Below are positions 45,404-54,589 of a DNA stretch of 64,000 bases, piece by piece. Each line of letters starts with the position of its first letter. Position 1 is the stretch's first letter. A model generated the notes under the pieces. That model was not told where the DNA came from, ran no database searches, and saw only the letters and a program-made list of their open reading frames with translations. Made by a program: the position numbers and the translations under genes. Source of the DNA: Pseudomonadota bacterium (lineage in GTDB: Bacteria > Desulfobacterota > Binatia > Binatales > Binataceae); assembly GCA_021325025.1 (NCBI GenBank), contig JAJPHZ010000020.1, positions 1 through 64,000 of the forward strand, written 5' to 3'.

Positions 45404-45918
45404 TTACCCTCCGTTCGCGCGCGCCCTCAGCGGCGAAACCAGGCCCGGATTGCCGCCTTGTGCGCGGCTGGATTCGTCGTTTTATCCCGCTGCGAACGTC
45501 TGAGCCTGAAAATCTCGATTGCGGCTTGAAGCCGAACACCTCGGTTCGATTTACACACACATCCGCAGCCGCCAGGAAAATATTCGTCCGGTTCTTCTGG
45601 GCTAATTCGGTGGCGCCGCCTGAGTTGTCGGGAAGTTACGCAGTTAAGCACCTCTAAATATATTCTATTTCATTACTAAGTCGGAAAATAACTAATGTCA
45701 GGGTGTCTAAAATCCCATACCTAAGGTACGTTGAAAATTAGTATCCGCAAAGCGTCGATCAAGTTTCGCTTTGAAGGCCGCGCACCTTTGACGCGCCGTT
45801 AAACAGCTTGATGAAGGGAAACCCGGCACGCTTCCCACTGCGTTGGATCCCAAATGAGGAGAGACGGTGAAGACCTATTTCGTGCAGGAGCATGCGCCAG
45901 TAGTGTTCACAATTCCGG
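45404..45918. other. 515-bp AT-rich leader region before the Kelch protein
   Basis: GC falls sharply between about 45640 and 45760 (for example taaatatattctatttcatt). There is no ORF with coding character except a short overlapping one at 45867-45938. The stretch probably holds the promoter and a long 5' leader of the Kelch gene. I tried to read it as a known riboswitch (GEMM and others) and found no match. Confidence 0.55.
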
Positions 45919-45938
45919 ATGTCAGCGAATTGTCATGA
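45867..45938 (+). CDS. Possible 23-residue leader peptide overlapping the Kelch gene start
   Basis: GTG at 45867 follows GAGGAGAGACG closely and opens a 23-codon frame, MKTYFVQEHAPVVFTIPDVS plus three residues, ending TGA at 45936-45938. The frame overlaps the start of the Kelch gene (ATG 45919) in another frame by 20 bp. The ribosome site is stronger than that of the Kelch gene, so it may couple or regulate its translation. It could also be fortuitous. Confidence 0.35.
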   Translation: MKTYFVQEHAPVVFTIPDVSELS

Positions 45939-48231
45939 CTGTAAAGTCCTTACGCTTGTAGCCCTGGTCGCGTTTTTGGCTGGTGCAACCCAAGTGACGG
46001 CTGACATCGGGGGCGCCACTGAGATCGTCGTGCCCTTCATCAGTTCGGTGCCGTCACCAATCCTGGCCGGAGCCCGTCTTACGATCACCGGCCGCGGCTT
46101 CACAGCCGGTTCCCTGGTCAATTTCTTCGTTTCGACGGCGAACGGGCCGGTTAACGAAGGTCCGCTCAGGCCGGCGTCAAACACTCCCGCCTCACTGGCG
46201 GTTGATGTTCCCGCCACCATCACTCTGGGGCAGGGCGTAGCCTCCTTACAGGTAGTGAACACCGACCAGAGCTACGCGGCCTCCAACGTCGTGCTTGCGC
46301 TGCTGGAAGGATCGGCCGCGGCGGGCATTCCCAGTCTGACTGCGATTAACGGAGTGGGTCCGGCCCCTTCCAGCCTGGACCCAAGCTATGCCGTGGCCAA
46401 CGTGGAGACCGTCGTCAGGCGCGGCAGCCAGGTGGATTTGCAAGGCGGCGGGTTTGACACGGTCAATGGCGTCGCCGTCGACGTTTTCTGCGCCTGCCCG
46501 GGCGGCAAGGTCGGTCCGTTTCTGCTCCAGCCCGGCGATCGTGGGCTTGGCGCGGGTTTGATCCAGCTTCTGCTGCCGGCCACGGGACCCGATGCGCCGC
46601 CGGTGGGACCCGCCTCATTCGTGGTCAGCAATCGGGGCGCCGACGGTTCGTATCGGCGCAAGAGCAACGCGCTGTCGGTACCGATTGAACGCCGAATCTC
46701 GATTGTCGCGGTGACCCAGAGCGGGGCGACGATCGCCGTGGACGGCACCGGCTTCTCCACCCTGACAGTGATCAATTTCTTCGACCCCGTGGACAACAAG
46801 GTGGTCAACCTGGGCGGAATCGGAAGCGGTGGCGCGCCGGTCATTCCGATCACGCTTGTCAGCGATACGCGGATCAGCTTCGCCATTCCCTCCGGAGCCA
46901 GGCCCGGCGCGGCCTACCTGCAGGCGCTCAACCCGCCGTTCGTTCCCTTCACCAGTTCGGGCAACAGTCCCAACGGCGCATTCATCCTGGTCAGCCCGGG
47001 CGCAACCGCAACCCCAACCGCAACGCCCGCAATATCCCCAACCTCGACTCCAACGCGGATTCCACCCACGCCAACGGGCGCCGTTACGCGGACTCCTACG
47101 GCAACGCCGTCGGCGACTCCCGCACTTTCGGCAGGTATTTTGCTCGCCGGCGGCGCCGACAACGTCATTACGCCCTCGGGCGGTCATCCGCTGGTGGCCT
47201 CCGCCGAAATCTACGACGAGGCGACGGGAAGTTTCAGTGCCACAGGGTCGATGGGCTATGCGCGATTCGGGCCGACGCTGACAACGCTGGATAGCCGCCG
47301 CATCCTGGCCGTGGGCGGATACGGCGCATTCAGCAAGCGTCCCCTGTCCAGCGTCGAATTGTACGATATTCAGACCGGGAGTTTTTCCTTCACCGGCGGC
47401 ATGAACACCGCCCGCTTCGGCCATACCTCCGTGCTGCTCAACACCGGAGAGGTTTTGGTCTCCGGCGGATGGAACCTGAACTTTTCTGCGCAGAATATCC
47501 AGGAACTGTACGCTTCTGCCGTCGAGTTGTTCACCCCCGTGCCAAGCCTCAACGACGCCCGGATGGGCCATACCGCGACGGTGCTGAGCGACGGGCGCAT
47601 CCTGGTCGCGGGCGGCGCGGACGACTCGGGTTTGTTGTCCAGCGCGGAATTGTGTGCTGCCGACGGCATGGGATGCAGCCCGGCCGGGCCGTTGTCGATT
47701 GCGCGTCAATATGCCACCGCCACGTTGCTCGCAAACGGCACGGTGCTGGTCGCGGGCGGCGCCACGATGACTGGCACGTGCCAGGGATGCGCCACCGCCA
47801 GCGCGGAAATCTTCCGGCCCCAGGAGGGCGCTTTTTCTCCGACCGGAGCGATGCATGTCGCGCGCCAGGGCCATTGCGCCAGCCCGCTGCCCGACGGCCG
47901 GGTGCTGATCACCGGCGGTATGGACCAAAACGGCACGGCGCTCAGCAGCGCGGAAATTTACGATCCGGCCACGGGAATCTTTAGCCTGGCGCCCCCGATG
48001 GGCATCGCGCGCTTCGAGCATACCGCCACCGTGCTGCCCGACGGCAAGGTGCTGGTGGCCGGCGGCTACGACACCGCCTCCGACATCACCAACACGGCCG
48101 AGCTGTACGACCCGCTGGAAGGCGTCTTCACACCCACCGGCCACATGACCGACGCCCGAGCCGGTCACGCCGCCGCCGCATTTTCGGCCTTCGGCACGCC
48201 GTTATCCCCCAGGCGCCAACCGGCGCGTTAG
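45919..48231 (+). CDS. Secreted IPT/TIG and Kelch-repeat protein
   Basis: The 770-residue product has a signal peptide (LTLVALVAFLAGATQVTA). IPT/TIG immunoglobulin-like domains follow (VPSPILAGARLTITGRGFTAG and a repeat near 240-330). A Pro/Thr/Ala linker spans about residues 362-402 (TATPTATPAISPTSTP). After it come at least six Kelch blades with the pattern ATVLPDGKVLVAGGYD and SAEIYDPATG. The mature protein is exported and probably surface bound. Galactose-oxidase-type copper residues were not found, so I call no enzyme activity. Confidence 0.85.
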   Translation: MSANCHDCKVLTLVALVAFLAGATQVTADIGGATEIVVPFISSVPSPILAGARLTITGRGFTAGSLVNFFVSTANGPVNEGPLRPASNTPASLAVDVPATITLGQGVASLQVVNTDQSYAASNVVLALLEGSAAAGIPSLTAINGVGPAPSSLDPSYAVANVETVVRRGSQVDLQGGGFDTVNGVAVDVFCACPGGKVGPFLLQPGDRGLGAGLIQLLLPATGPDAPPVGPASFVVSNRGADGSYRRKSNALSVPIERRISIVAVTQSGATIAVDGTGFSTLTVINFFDPVDNKVVNLGGIGSGGAPVIPITLVSDTRISFAIPSGARPGAAYLQALNPPFVPFTSSGNSPNGAFILVSPGATATPTATPAISPTSTPTRIPPTPTGAVTRTPTATPSATPALSAGILLAGGADNVITPSGGHPLVASAEIYDEATGSFSATGSMGYARFGPTLTTLDSRRILAVGGYGAFSKRPLSSVELYDIQTGSFSFTGGMNTARFGHTSVLLNTGEVLVSGGWNLNFSAQNIQELYASAVELFTPVPSLNDARMGHTATVLSDGRILVAGGADDSGLLSSAELCAADGMGCSPAGPLSIARQYATATLLANGTVLVAGGATMTGTCQGCATASAEIFRPQEGAFSPTGAMHVARQGHCASPLPDGRVLITGGMDQNGTALSSAEIYDPATGIFSLAPPMGIARFEHTATVLPDGKVLVAGGYDTASDITNTAELYDPLEGVFTPTGHMTDARAGHAAAAFSAFGTPLSPRRQPAR

Positions 48232-48344
48232 ATTGTCGGCGCGCCCCCGGCCCAGGCTCCCCGGCTTCTGGCCGCATCAACCTTCTGATGGCCCGCGCTT
48301 CGTGTTATACGAGCTTGCAGACAACCGCCAACGGAGGCAGTCAA

Positions 48345-48806
48345 ATGCATGGAGTGTCGCATGTCGCGGTCGGCGTGCGGGACATGGAAAAGTCCATTCG
48401 CTTCTATCGCGACCTGCTCGGACTGCGCGTCGTGCTCGACGAAGTGCAGGACATCGGCGGGATCCGGGCGATGAGCGAGGGCGGCGGCGCCAAACCCACC
48501 CGCCGCGTGGTGCATCTGGTATGGCAGGAGGGCGACTGGGCGCCGTTTGTGGTGCTGTCGGAATTTCGCGGCGTGCAATCGCCGCCACCACCCAAACTCA
48601 ATCATGTCGGGGTCAATCATTTCGCGCTGTGGGTGGACGACTTGCGCGAGCGCGCCGCCAAACTGGAGCAGGCCGGAGTCAAGTTTCAACTGGCGCCGAG
48701 CGAGGTTAGCGCAATTGCTTACGGGGGTGGCAAGCACGACAAGGTCCTGACCTGTATCGTCGAGGATCCCGACGGCACCCTGATCCAGTTCGACCAGCGC
48801 ATCTGA
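48345..48806 (+). CDS. VOC (glyoxalase/bleomycin-resistance) family protein
   Basis: The 153-residue protein has the paired beta-alpha-beta-beta-beta modules of the VOC fold: VSHVAVGVRDMEKSIRFYRD at the start and LNHVGVNHFALWVDDLRERA in the middle. It ends with a metal-binding type VEDPDGTLIQFDQ. GGAGG lies about 8 nt before ATG 48345. It resembles epimerases or dioxygenases such as methylmalonyl-CoA epimerase. It lies 1 bp before the first acyl-CoA dehydrogenase, so it is likely part of that pathway. Confidence 0.85.
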   Translation: MHGVSHVAVGVRDMEKSIRFYRDLLGLRVVLDEVQDIGGIRAMSEGGGAKPTRRVVHLVWQEGDWAPFVVLSEFRGVQSPPPPKLNHVGVNHFALWVDDLRERAAKLEQAGVKFQLAPSEVSAIAYGGGKHDKVLTCIVEDPDGTLIQFDQRI

Positions 48807-48807
48807 G

Positions 48808-50001
48808 ATGGACCTGAACGACGGCTCGCAGGAGGCGGCCTTCAGACGGCGGGCGCGCGATTTCATCCGCGCCAACCTGCCCGACGGATGGGGCACGCCT
48901 GACTACATACTGCCGAAGGGAGATGCGTACCTCGAGTTCCTGCGCGACTGGCAGCGGCGCCTGTACGAAGGCGGCTTCCTCGGCCTTGAATGGCCCAAGG
49001 AATACGGCGGCCAGGATGCGGGTCTGGTCGAAGCGGCGATCTTCGGCGAAGAGCAGGCGCGCGCCCGCGCGCCGCAGCCGCTCAACGTGGTCGGCCTGTT
49101 TCTGACCGGTCCGACGCTGCTGGCGCATGGCACCGAGGAGCAGAAACGGCGCCATCTGCGCAAAATCCTGTCTTGCGAAGAGATCTGGTGCCAGGGGTTT
49201 TCTGAACCGGGCGCGGGGTCCGACCTCGCCGCGCTGCGCACGCGCGCCGAGCTGGACGGCGATCACTTCGTGGTCAACGGCCAAAAGGTGTGGACTTCGC
49301 TGGCGCATATTGCCGACTGGTGCATGCTGCTGGTGCGTACCGATCCCGCCGCGCCCAAGCATCGCGGCGTCAGCTACCTGTTGGTCGATATGAAAACGCC
49401 CGGCATCCGGGTCAAGCCGCTGCGCCAGATGACCGGCGACGCCGAATTCAACGAGGTGTTCTTCGAGGACGTGCGGGTCCCGCGCCGCAACCTGCTGGGC
49501 GGTTTGAACAACGGCTGGCAGGTGGCGATGACCACGCTGATGAACGAGCGCGGCGCGCCTTCGATCTCGGTCGGTGCGCAGTATTACGCGCTGTTCAGCG
49601 AGGTCGTCGAGCTGTGCCGGCGCAGCCGGGTGCGCGGCGGGGCGGCGGCGCGCGATCCGCTGCTGCGTCAGCAGCTAGCGCAACTATACGTCGAGTTACA
49701 GGCGATGAGGCTTACCTCCTATCGCGCGTTCTCCACGATTCTCAAGGGCGGCACGCCCGGACCCGAAGGGTCGATTCTCAAACTGAACTGGTCGGAGACC
49801 AATCAGCGCATGCAGGACCTGGTGATGGCGCTGCTGGGACCGGCCAGCCAGTTGATGGAAGGCTCGCCCTACGCGATCGATGGCGGCCGCTGGCAGTACG
49901 AATTCCTCTATTCGCGGGCCAACACCATTCAGGGCGGAACCTCGGAGATCCAGCGCAGCACGCTGGCCGAACGGGTACTGGGGCTGGCGCGTTCGCGCTA
50001 A
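48808..50001 (+). CDS. Acyl-CoA dehydrogenase (first of a pair)
   Basis: The 397-residue flavoenzyme has the ACAD domains in order: N-terminal helices with GLEWPKEYGGQ, middle beta domain with CQGFSEPGAGSDLAALRTRA and VVNGQKVWTSLAHIADW, and C-terminal helices ending NTIQGGTSEIQRSTLAERV. It oxidises an acyl-CoA at C2-C3. Two adjacent, unequal ACADs (this and the next) are typical of heteromeric side-chain dehydrogenases such as ChsE1-ChsE2. It starts 1 bp after the VOC gene. Confidence 0.9.
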   Translation: MDLNDGSQEAAFRRRARDFIRANLPDGWGTPDYILPKGDAYLEFLRDWQRRLYEGGFLGLEWPKEYGGQDAGLVEAAIFGEEQARARAPQPLNVVGLFLTGPTLLAHGTEEQKRRHLRKILSCEEIWCQGFSEPGAGSDLAALRTRAELDGDHFVVNGQKVWTSLAHIADWCMLLVRTDPAAPKHRGVSYLLVDMKTPGIRVKPLRQMTGDAEFNEVFFEDVRVPRRNLLGGLNNGWQVAMTTLMNERGAPSISVGAQYYALFSEVVELCRRSRVRGGAAARDPLLRQQLAQLYVELQAMRLTSYRAFSTILKGGTPGPEGSILKLNWSETNQRMQDLVMALLGPASQLMEGSPYAIDGGRWQYEFLYSRANTIQGGTSEIQRSTLAERVLGLARSR

Positions 50002-50011
50002 TCTTTGCGGC

Positions 50012-51190
50012 ATGGACCTTAATCCAACGCCCGAAGAAGAGCGCTACCGCCGCGGCATCAGGGAATGGCTGGCGGCCAACCTGCCCGCGCATCCGCGACA
50101 GCAGGATACCAACCGGCCGGACTGGATCGAGCCGGCCAGGGCCTGGCAACGCAAGCTGTTGGAGGCGGGCTTTCTGGCGGTTTCGTGGCCCAAACAGTAC
50201 GGCGGACAGGGGCTGGCGGCGATCTACCAGGTGATCGTCAACGAGGAGATGGCGCGCGCCGGGGCACCGCGCCTGATCGGCGAAGAGGGGTTGCTCACCC
50301 TGGGACCGACGCTGCTGGTTTGCGGCAGCGAAGAACAGAAGCGCCGCTACATCCCGAAAATCATCACGGCTGAGGAAATCTGGACGCAGGGCTATTCCGA
50401 GCCGCAGGCGGGTTCGGATTTGGCTTCGCTCACGACACGCGCCGAACTGGTGGGCGATCATTTCGTCGTCAACGGGCGCAAGCTGTGGGCGTCGCACGCG
50501 CAGATCGCCGACCGCATGTTCGCGCTGGTGCGCACCGATGCAAGCAAGCCCCGGCATCAGGGGATCTCCTACCTTTTGATCGACATGCGGGCGCCGGGAA
50601 TCACGGTGCGCCCACTGGTGCAAATCGACGGCCGGCACGATTTCAGCGAAGTGACGTTTCACGACGTGCGTGTGGCGAAGCAGGACCTGGTCGGGGGTCT
50701 GAACAACGGCTGGAAGGTTGCGAACAGCACGCTGGCCAATGAACGCGGCAACATGGGGCTGAATGCAGGCCCCTTGATGGCCTTCCCTCATCTCCTGGAA
50801 TGCGCGCGGCGTGTCCGACGCGGCGGACGCGCGCTGATCGAAATTCCGCACTTCCGCCAGCGCATCGCCGAGTTGCAGATCCAGCTCGAAGCGCTGCGCC
50901 TGCATTCATATCGGCAGTTGACCAGCTCGATGCGCGGACGGGCCGGCGGCGTCGATGCGATGGTGACCAAGCTGGCCGGCAGCGAGCTGGGACACGACCT
51001 GGCGGCGGCCGCGATGGAGATGTTCGGCGACTATGCGATGCTGGAGCGGAGCCAGGGCGACGCGCTGGAGCGCGGCGCGTGGGCCTATCACCTGATGACG
51101 TCGATCGCGTTTCAAATCGCAGGCGGCACCTCCCACATCCAGAAGAACATCATCGCGCAGCGCGGGCTGGGTATGCCGCGCGAGCGCTGA
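50012..51190 (+). CDS. Acyl-CoA dehydrogenase (second of a pair)
   Basis: The 392-residue enzyme follows the first ACAD by 10 bp. It shows VSWPKQYGGQGLAAIYQ, TQGYSEPQAGSDLASLTTRA, VVNGRKLWASHAQIAD and a C-terminal AFQIAGGTSHIQKNIIAQRG. It is clearly divergent from its partner. It probably forms a complex with it or acts on a related substrate. The catalytic base cannot be placed confidently. Confidence 0.9.
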   Translation: MDLNPTPEEERYRRGIREWLAANLPAHPRQQDTNRPDWIEPARAWQRKLLEAGFLAVSWPKQYGGQGLAAIYQVIVNEEMARAGAPRLIGEEGLLTLGPTLLVCGSEEQKRRYIPKIITAEEIWTQGYSEPQAGSDLASLTTRAELVGDHFVVNGRKLWASHAQIADRMFALVRTDASKPRHQGISYLLIDMRAPGITVRPLVQIDGRHDFSEVTFHDVRVAKQDLVGGLNNGWKVANSTLANERGNMGLNAGPLMAFPHLLECARRVRRGGRALIEIPHFRQRIAELQIQLEALRLHSYRQLTSSMRGRAGGVDAMVTKLAGSELGHDLAAAAMEMFGDYAMLERSQGDALERGAWAYHLMTSIAFQIAGGTSHIQKNIIAQRGLGMPRER

Positions 51191-51288
51191 GCCCCAAAAC
51201 AACCCGCATGCAGGGCGCCGCTACGGCCAATCCAGAGGACTCCCAGAACCGTTCGTAGCGCGGCCTTCGTGCCGATTCTTTTGGCTGG

Positions 51289-52257
51289 TTACCCCAGGAC
51301 TTCGCGCACTGCGCGCTCGATCGCCTGCTCGCCGGGAATTACCGCTTTTTCCAGCGGCGGGCTGAACGGCACCGGCGCATCCATCGCCGCAACTCTTTTG
51401 ATTGGCGCATCGAGGTAGTCAAAGCCCTTCTCGGCGATCATGCAGCCGATCTCCGAGGCGGCGCTGCCGTGCAGATGGGCTTCATCGGCAATCACGACGC
51501 GATTGGTCTTGCTCACCGAGGCAAGGATCGCTTGCTCATCGAGCGGGATCAGCGTGCGCGGATCGATCACCTCGACGCTGATGCCGTCGGACGCCAGCCG
51601 CTGCGCCATCGCCAGCGCCTTCGGCACCATCGCGCCGATCGCAATCACGGTGACGTCGCGGCCCTCGCGCTTGACCGCCGCCTTGCCCAGCGCCACCAGA
51701 TGCTCGCCTTCGGGGACCTCTTCGCGCGAGCCGCCCAGCGCCAGATGCTCGAACACGACCACCGGGTTGTCGTCGCGAATCGCGCTTTTGAGCAGGCCCT
51801 TGGCGTCGGCGGGGCCCGACGGCACGGCCAGCTTCAGGCCCGGGACGCTCAGCAGTTGCGGATAGACGGTTTCGGAGTGTTGCGCGGCGGCGCCGCCCAC
51901 CGCACCGCAGCGCGTGCGAAACGTGATCGGCAGCCGCGCCTGACCGCCCGACATGTAGCGCAGCTTGGCCGCCTGATTGCAGAGCTGATCGAAGGCGCAA
52001 TAGAAGAACGACGCGAACTGGACTTCGCAGATCGGCCGCGTGCCCGCCATCGCCGCGCCCACCGCCGCGCCGACGAATCCGGCCTCCGACAGCGGCATGT
52101 CCAGGATGCGTTCGGGACCGAAGCGCTCGAAGAATCCGGCGGCGCGGCCGAAGGTGCCTCGCGTGACGTCCAGCCCGAGCACGAAGGTGGAGGGGTCGCG
52201 CTCCATCTCTTCGATCAGACCCTCGAAGATCGCCTGGATGAAAGTGATTCTGGCCAC
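51289..52257 (-). CDS. TPP-dependent 2-oxoacid/acetoin dehydrogenase E1 beta subunit
   Basis: The 322-residue transketolase-like protein has EEMERDPSTFVLGLDV, PICEVQFASFFYCAFDQLCN and a C-terminal swivelling domain (EVIDPRTLIPLDEQAI). It follows the E1 alpha gene by 12 bp on the same strand. Together they would decarboxylate a 2-oxoacid or acetoin with thiamine diphosphate. No E2 lipoyl transferase or E3 gene is beside them. Confidence 0.92.
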   Translation of the reverse strand: MARITFIQAIFEGLIEEMERDPSTFVLGLDVTRGTFGRAAGFFERFGPERILDMPLSEAGFVGAAVGAAMAGTRPICEVQFASFFYCAFDQLCNQAAKLRYMSGGQARLPITFRTRCGAVGGAAAQHSETVYPQLLSVPGLKLAVPSGPADAKGLLKSAIRDDNPVVVFEHLALGGSREEVPEGEHLVALGKAAVKREGRDVTVIAIGAMVPKALAMAQRLASDGISVEVIDPRTLIPLDEQAILASVSKTNRVVIADEAHLHGSAASEIGCMIAEKGFDYLDAPIKRVAAMDAPVPFSPPLEKAVIPGEQAIERAVREVLG

Positions 52258-52269
52258 GGCCTTGCCTCC

Positions 52270-53241
52270 TCAACCGTAGATGTCGGCGGCCGCTTCGGAG
52301 GGGTCGGGCAGCGGACTTGAGCGGGCGAACTCGACCGCCGCATCCAGCTCGGCCTGCGTCTGCGCAATCAGCTGATCCAGCTCCTCGCGGCTGACGCGGC
52401 CCGATTCGAGCATCCGCTTTTCGAACTGCACGATCGGGCATCGCGCTTTCCAGGCTGCGACCTCCTCCTCGCTGCGATAGGGCCTGCCGCCGAAGGCGTT
52501 CTCGCCCACGACGTGCCCTTCCCATCGATAGGTGCGGCACTCAAGCAGCGTCGGCCCTTCGCCGGCGCGCGCCCGCGCCACAGCGTTGGATGCGTAGCGA
52601 TACACCTCAAGCACGTCGTTGCCGTCGAGCGCAAAGCCCGGCATCCCATAGGCCTGCGCGCGCGCCGCGATACTGCCGCCGGCGGTTACCGACGCCGCGC
52701 TGGTGAAGACCTGGTAGCCGTTGTTCTCGCACACATAGATGACGGGCAGCTTGAGCACGCCCGCCAGGTTGAGGCTTTCGTGGAACGTCCCTTCGTTGGC
52801 CGCGCCGTCGCCGAAGAAGCAGGCGGTGACGTCGTCGCGCTTCATCACCCGGGCGGCCAGCGCCGAGCCGGTCGCGATCGGGATTCCGCCGCCCACGATC
52901 CCGTTGGCGCCCAGGATCCCCAGCGAGTAGTCAACGATGTGCATCGAGCCGCCCTTGCCCTTGCAGTAGCCGGTGCGTCTGCCGTAAATCTCGGCCAGCA
53001 TCCGTTTCAGTTCGCCGCCCTTGGCGATCGGATGGCCGTGCCCGCGATGGGTCGAGGTGATGCGGTCGGTGGGCCGCAGCGCCGCGCAAACCCCGACGGC
53101 GCTTGCTTCCTCCCCGATCGACAGATGAATGAAGCCGGGAATCTCGCTGCGGATCGTAAGGTCCTTCAGCCTGGTTTCGAACTGCCGGATGCGCTGCATC
53201 CGCCGGTACATCTCCAGCAACAGCTCCTTGCCGATATCCAT
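52270..53241 (-). CDS. TPP-dependent 2-oxoacid/acetoin dehydrogenase E1 alpha subunit
   Basis: The 323-residue protein has HRGHGHPIAKGGELKRM and GKGGSMHIVDYSLG. The thiamine-diphosphate motif is FFGDGAANEG with ENNGYQV downstream. The RGHGH form is nearer AcoA (acetoin dehydrogenase) than pyruvate dehydrogenase. The ATG at 53239-53241 follows GAGG with 7-nt spacing; a GTG two codons earlier is possible. The pair is divergent from the thiolase-like gene. Confidence 0.92.
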   Translation of the reverse strand: MDIGKELLLEMYRRMQRIRQFETRLKDLTIRSEIPGFIHLSIGEEASAVGVCAALRPTDRITSTHRGHGHPIAKGGELKRMLAEIYGRRTGYCKGKGGSMHIVDYSLGILGANGIVGGGIPIATGSALAARVMKRDDVTACFFGDGAANEGTFHESLNLAGVLKLPVIYVCENNGYQVFTSAASVTAGGSIAARAQAYGMPGFALDGNDVLEVYRYASNAVARARAGEGPTLLECRTYRWEGHVVGENAFGGRPYRSEEEVAAWKARCPIVQFEKRMLESGRVSREELDQLIAQTQAELDAAVEFARSSPLPDPSEAAADIYG

Positions 53242-53414
53242 AAGCACACCTCGCCGCCGGCTGGGCTTTTGCGCGCGCCGATCTGTCTATACGTCAACCG
53301 GTGGCGGATGGCCAAGCGCGCCTGAACTCGACTGGAAGGCTTCGATGTGCGAGAAAACCAGTCAGAACACCCGATGCAACCATCTGCGAGCGCTCGCGCT
53401 TGGGGAGTGATGCT

Positions 53415-54578
53415 ATGGAGACGTTGAAAGACAAGGCCGCGATCGTGGGAGTCGGGCACACCGAGTATTCCCGCGACTCGGGGCGCAGCGAGATGACGCT
53501 GGCGGTCGAGGCGATTCGCAACGCCGTCGCTGACGCGGGGCTGAAGTGCTCGGACATCGACGGCATCGCCAAGTACAGCATGGACAACAACGACCACGTC
53601 CATCTGGCCGCCAATCTCGGTATTCCGGCGCTGCGCTTTTTCGCCGACGCGCCGTGGGGCGGCGGCGGAGGACCGGTCGGTTCGGTCCTGCTGGGCGCGA
53701 TGGCGGTGGCGACCGGGATGGCCAACTGCGTGGTCGCGCTGCGCGCGATGAACGAGCGCTCGGGACGCGGCACCAATCGCTTCGGGCTGGCGCAGGTGCG
53801 CGCGGGAGCGCCCGGCGCGCGCGCCTATGTCGAGCCGTTCGGCCTGTTCAGCCCCGCGCAGGCGGTGGCGCTGAGCGCGCGCCGCCATATGCATCTGTAC
53901 GGCACCAAAAGCGAGCACTTTGGCGCGATCGCGGTCGCCTGCCGCACCCATGCCCAGACCAATCCCAACGCCGTGATGCGCGGGCGGCCGCTGACCATCG
54001 AGGATCACCAGAGTTCACGTATGATCGCTGATCCGCTGCGGCTGCACGACTGCTGCCTGGAGACCGACGGCGGCGCCGCGGTCGTAATCACCAGCGCCGA
54101 GCGGGCCCGGGACTTGAAGCAAAAGCCGGTTTACATCCTGGCGGGGGCATTCGGCGCGATCGATCGCAACACGCAGACGATGGTGAAGTTCATCGAGTAT
54201 CCGCGTTCGGAGTCGACCGTGATTGCGGACGAGCTGTTCGCCCGCGCCGGCGTCGCGCACAAGGATATCGACGTCTGCTTCATCTACGACCATTTCACGC
54301 CGCTGGTGCTGATGGCGTTCGAGGAGCTGGGGTTTTGCAAGCGCGGCGAGGGCGGGCCGTTCGTCTCCGACGGCAAACTGCTGTGGCCCAACGGTTCGCT
54401 GCCGTTTAACACCAGCGGCGGCAATCTTTCCGAAGGCTACATCCACGGCATGCAGAACACGATCGAGGCCGTGCGCCAGCTCCGCGGCCAGGCCATCAAC
54501 CAGGTCAGGGACGCTCAGATAGCGCTGGTCGCGTCGGGCAACGCGGTGCCCACCACCGCAATGATTCTGCATCGGTAG
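53415..54578 (+). CDS. Ltp2-like thiolase-fold protein lacking the Cys nucleophile
   Basis: The 387-residue protein has the thiolase fold (AAIVGVGHTEYSRDSGR, LLGAMAVATGMANCVVALRA). At the usual GGCASG nucleophile position it has GGGGGPVGS, so no catalytic Cys. The C-terminal TSGGNLSEGYIHGMQNTIEA replaces the usual GHPIGASG loop. The tyrosines in FIYDHFTP and SEGYIHG match those used by the aldolase Ltp2. It probably performs a retro-aldol cleavage of a 17-hydroxysteroid-type or similar CoA ester. It precedes a DUF35 gene by 11 bp. Confidence 0.85.
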   Translation: METLKDKAAIVGVGHTEYSRDSGRSEMTLAVEAIRNAVADAGLKCSDIDGIAKYSMDNNDHVHLAANLGIPALRFFADAPWGGGGGPVGSVLLGAMAVATGMANCVVALRAMNERSGRGTNRFGLAQVRAGAPGARAYVEPFGLFSPAQAVALSARRHMHLYGTKSEHFGAIAVACRTHAQTNPNAVMRGRPLTIEDHQSSRMIADPLRLHDCCLETDGGAAVVITSAERARDLKQKPVYILAGAFGAIDRNTQTMVKFIEYPRSESTVIADELFARAGVAHKDIDVCFIYDHFTPLVLMAFEELGFCKRGEGGPFVSDGKLLWPNGSLPFNTSGGNLSEGYIHGMQNTIEAVRQLRGQAINQVRDAQIALVASGNAVPTTAMILHR

Positions 54579-54589
54579 GAGGAAGACCC

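Noticed and set aside
45740..45860. Possible cyclic-di-GMP (GEMM) riboswitch, prompted by ccgcaaagcg
   Set aside because: The other conserved GEMM segments and helix pairing are absent.
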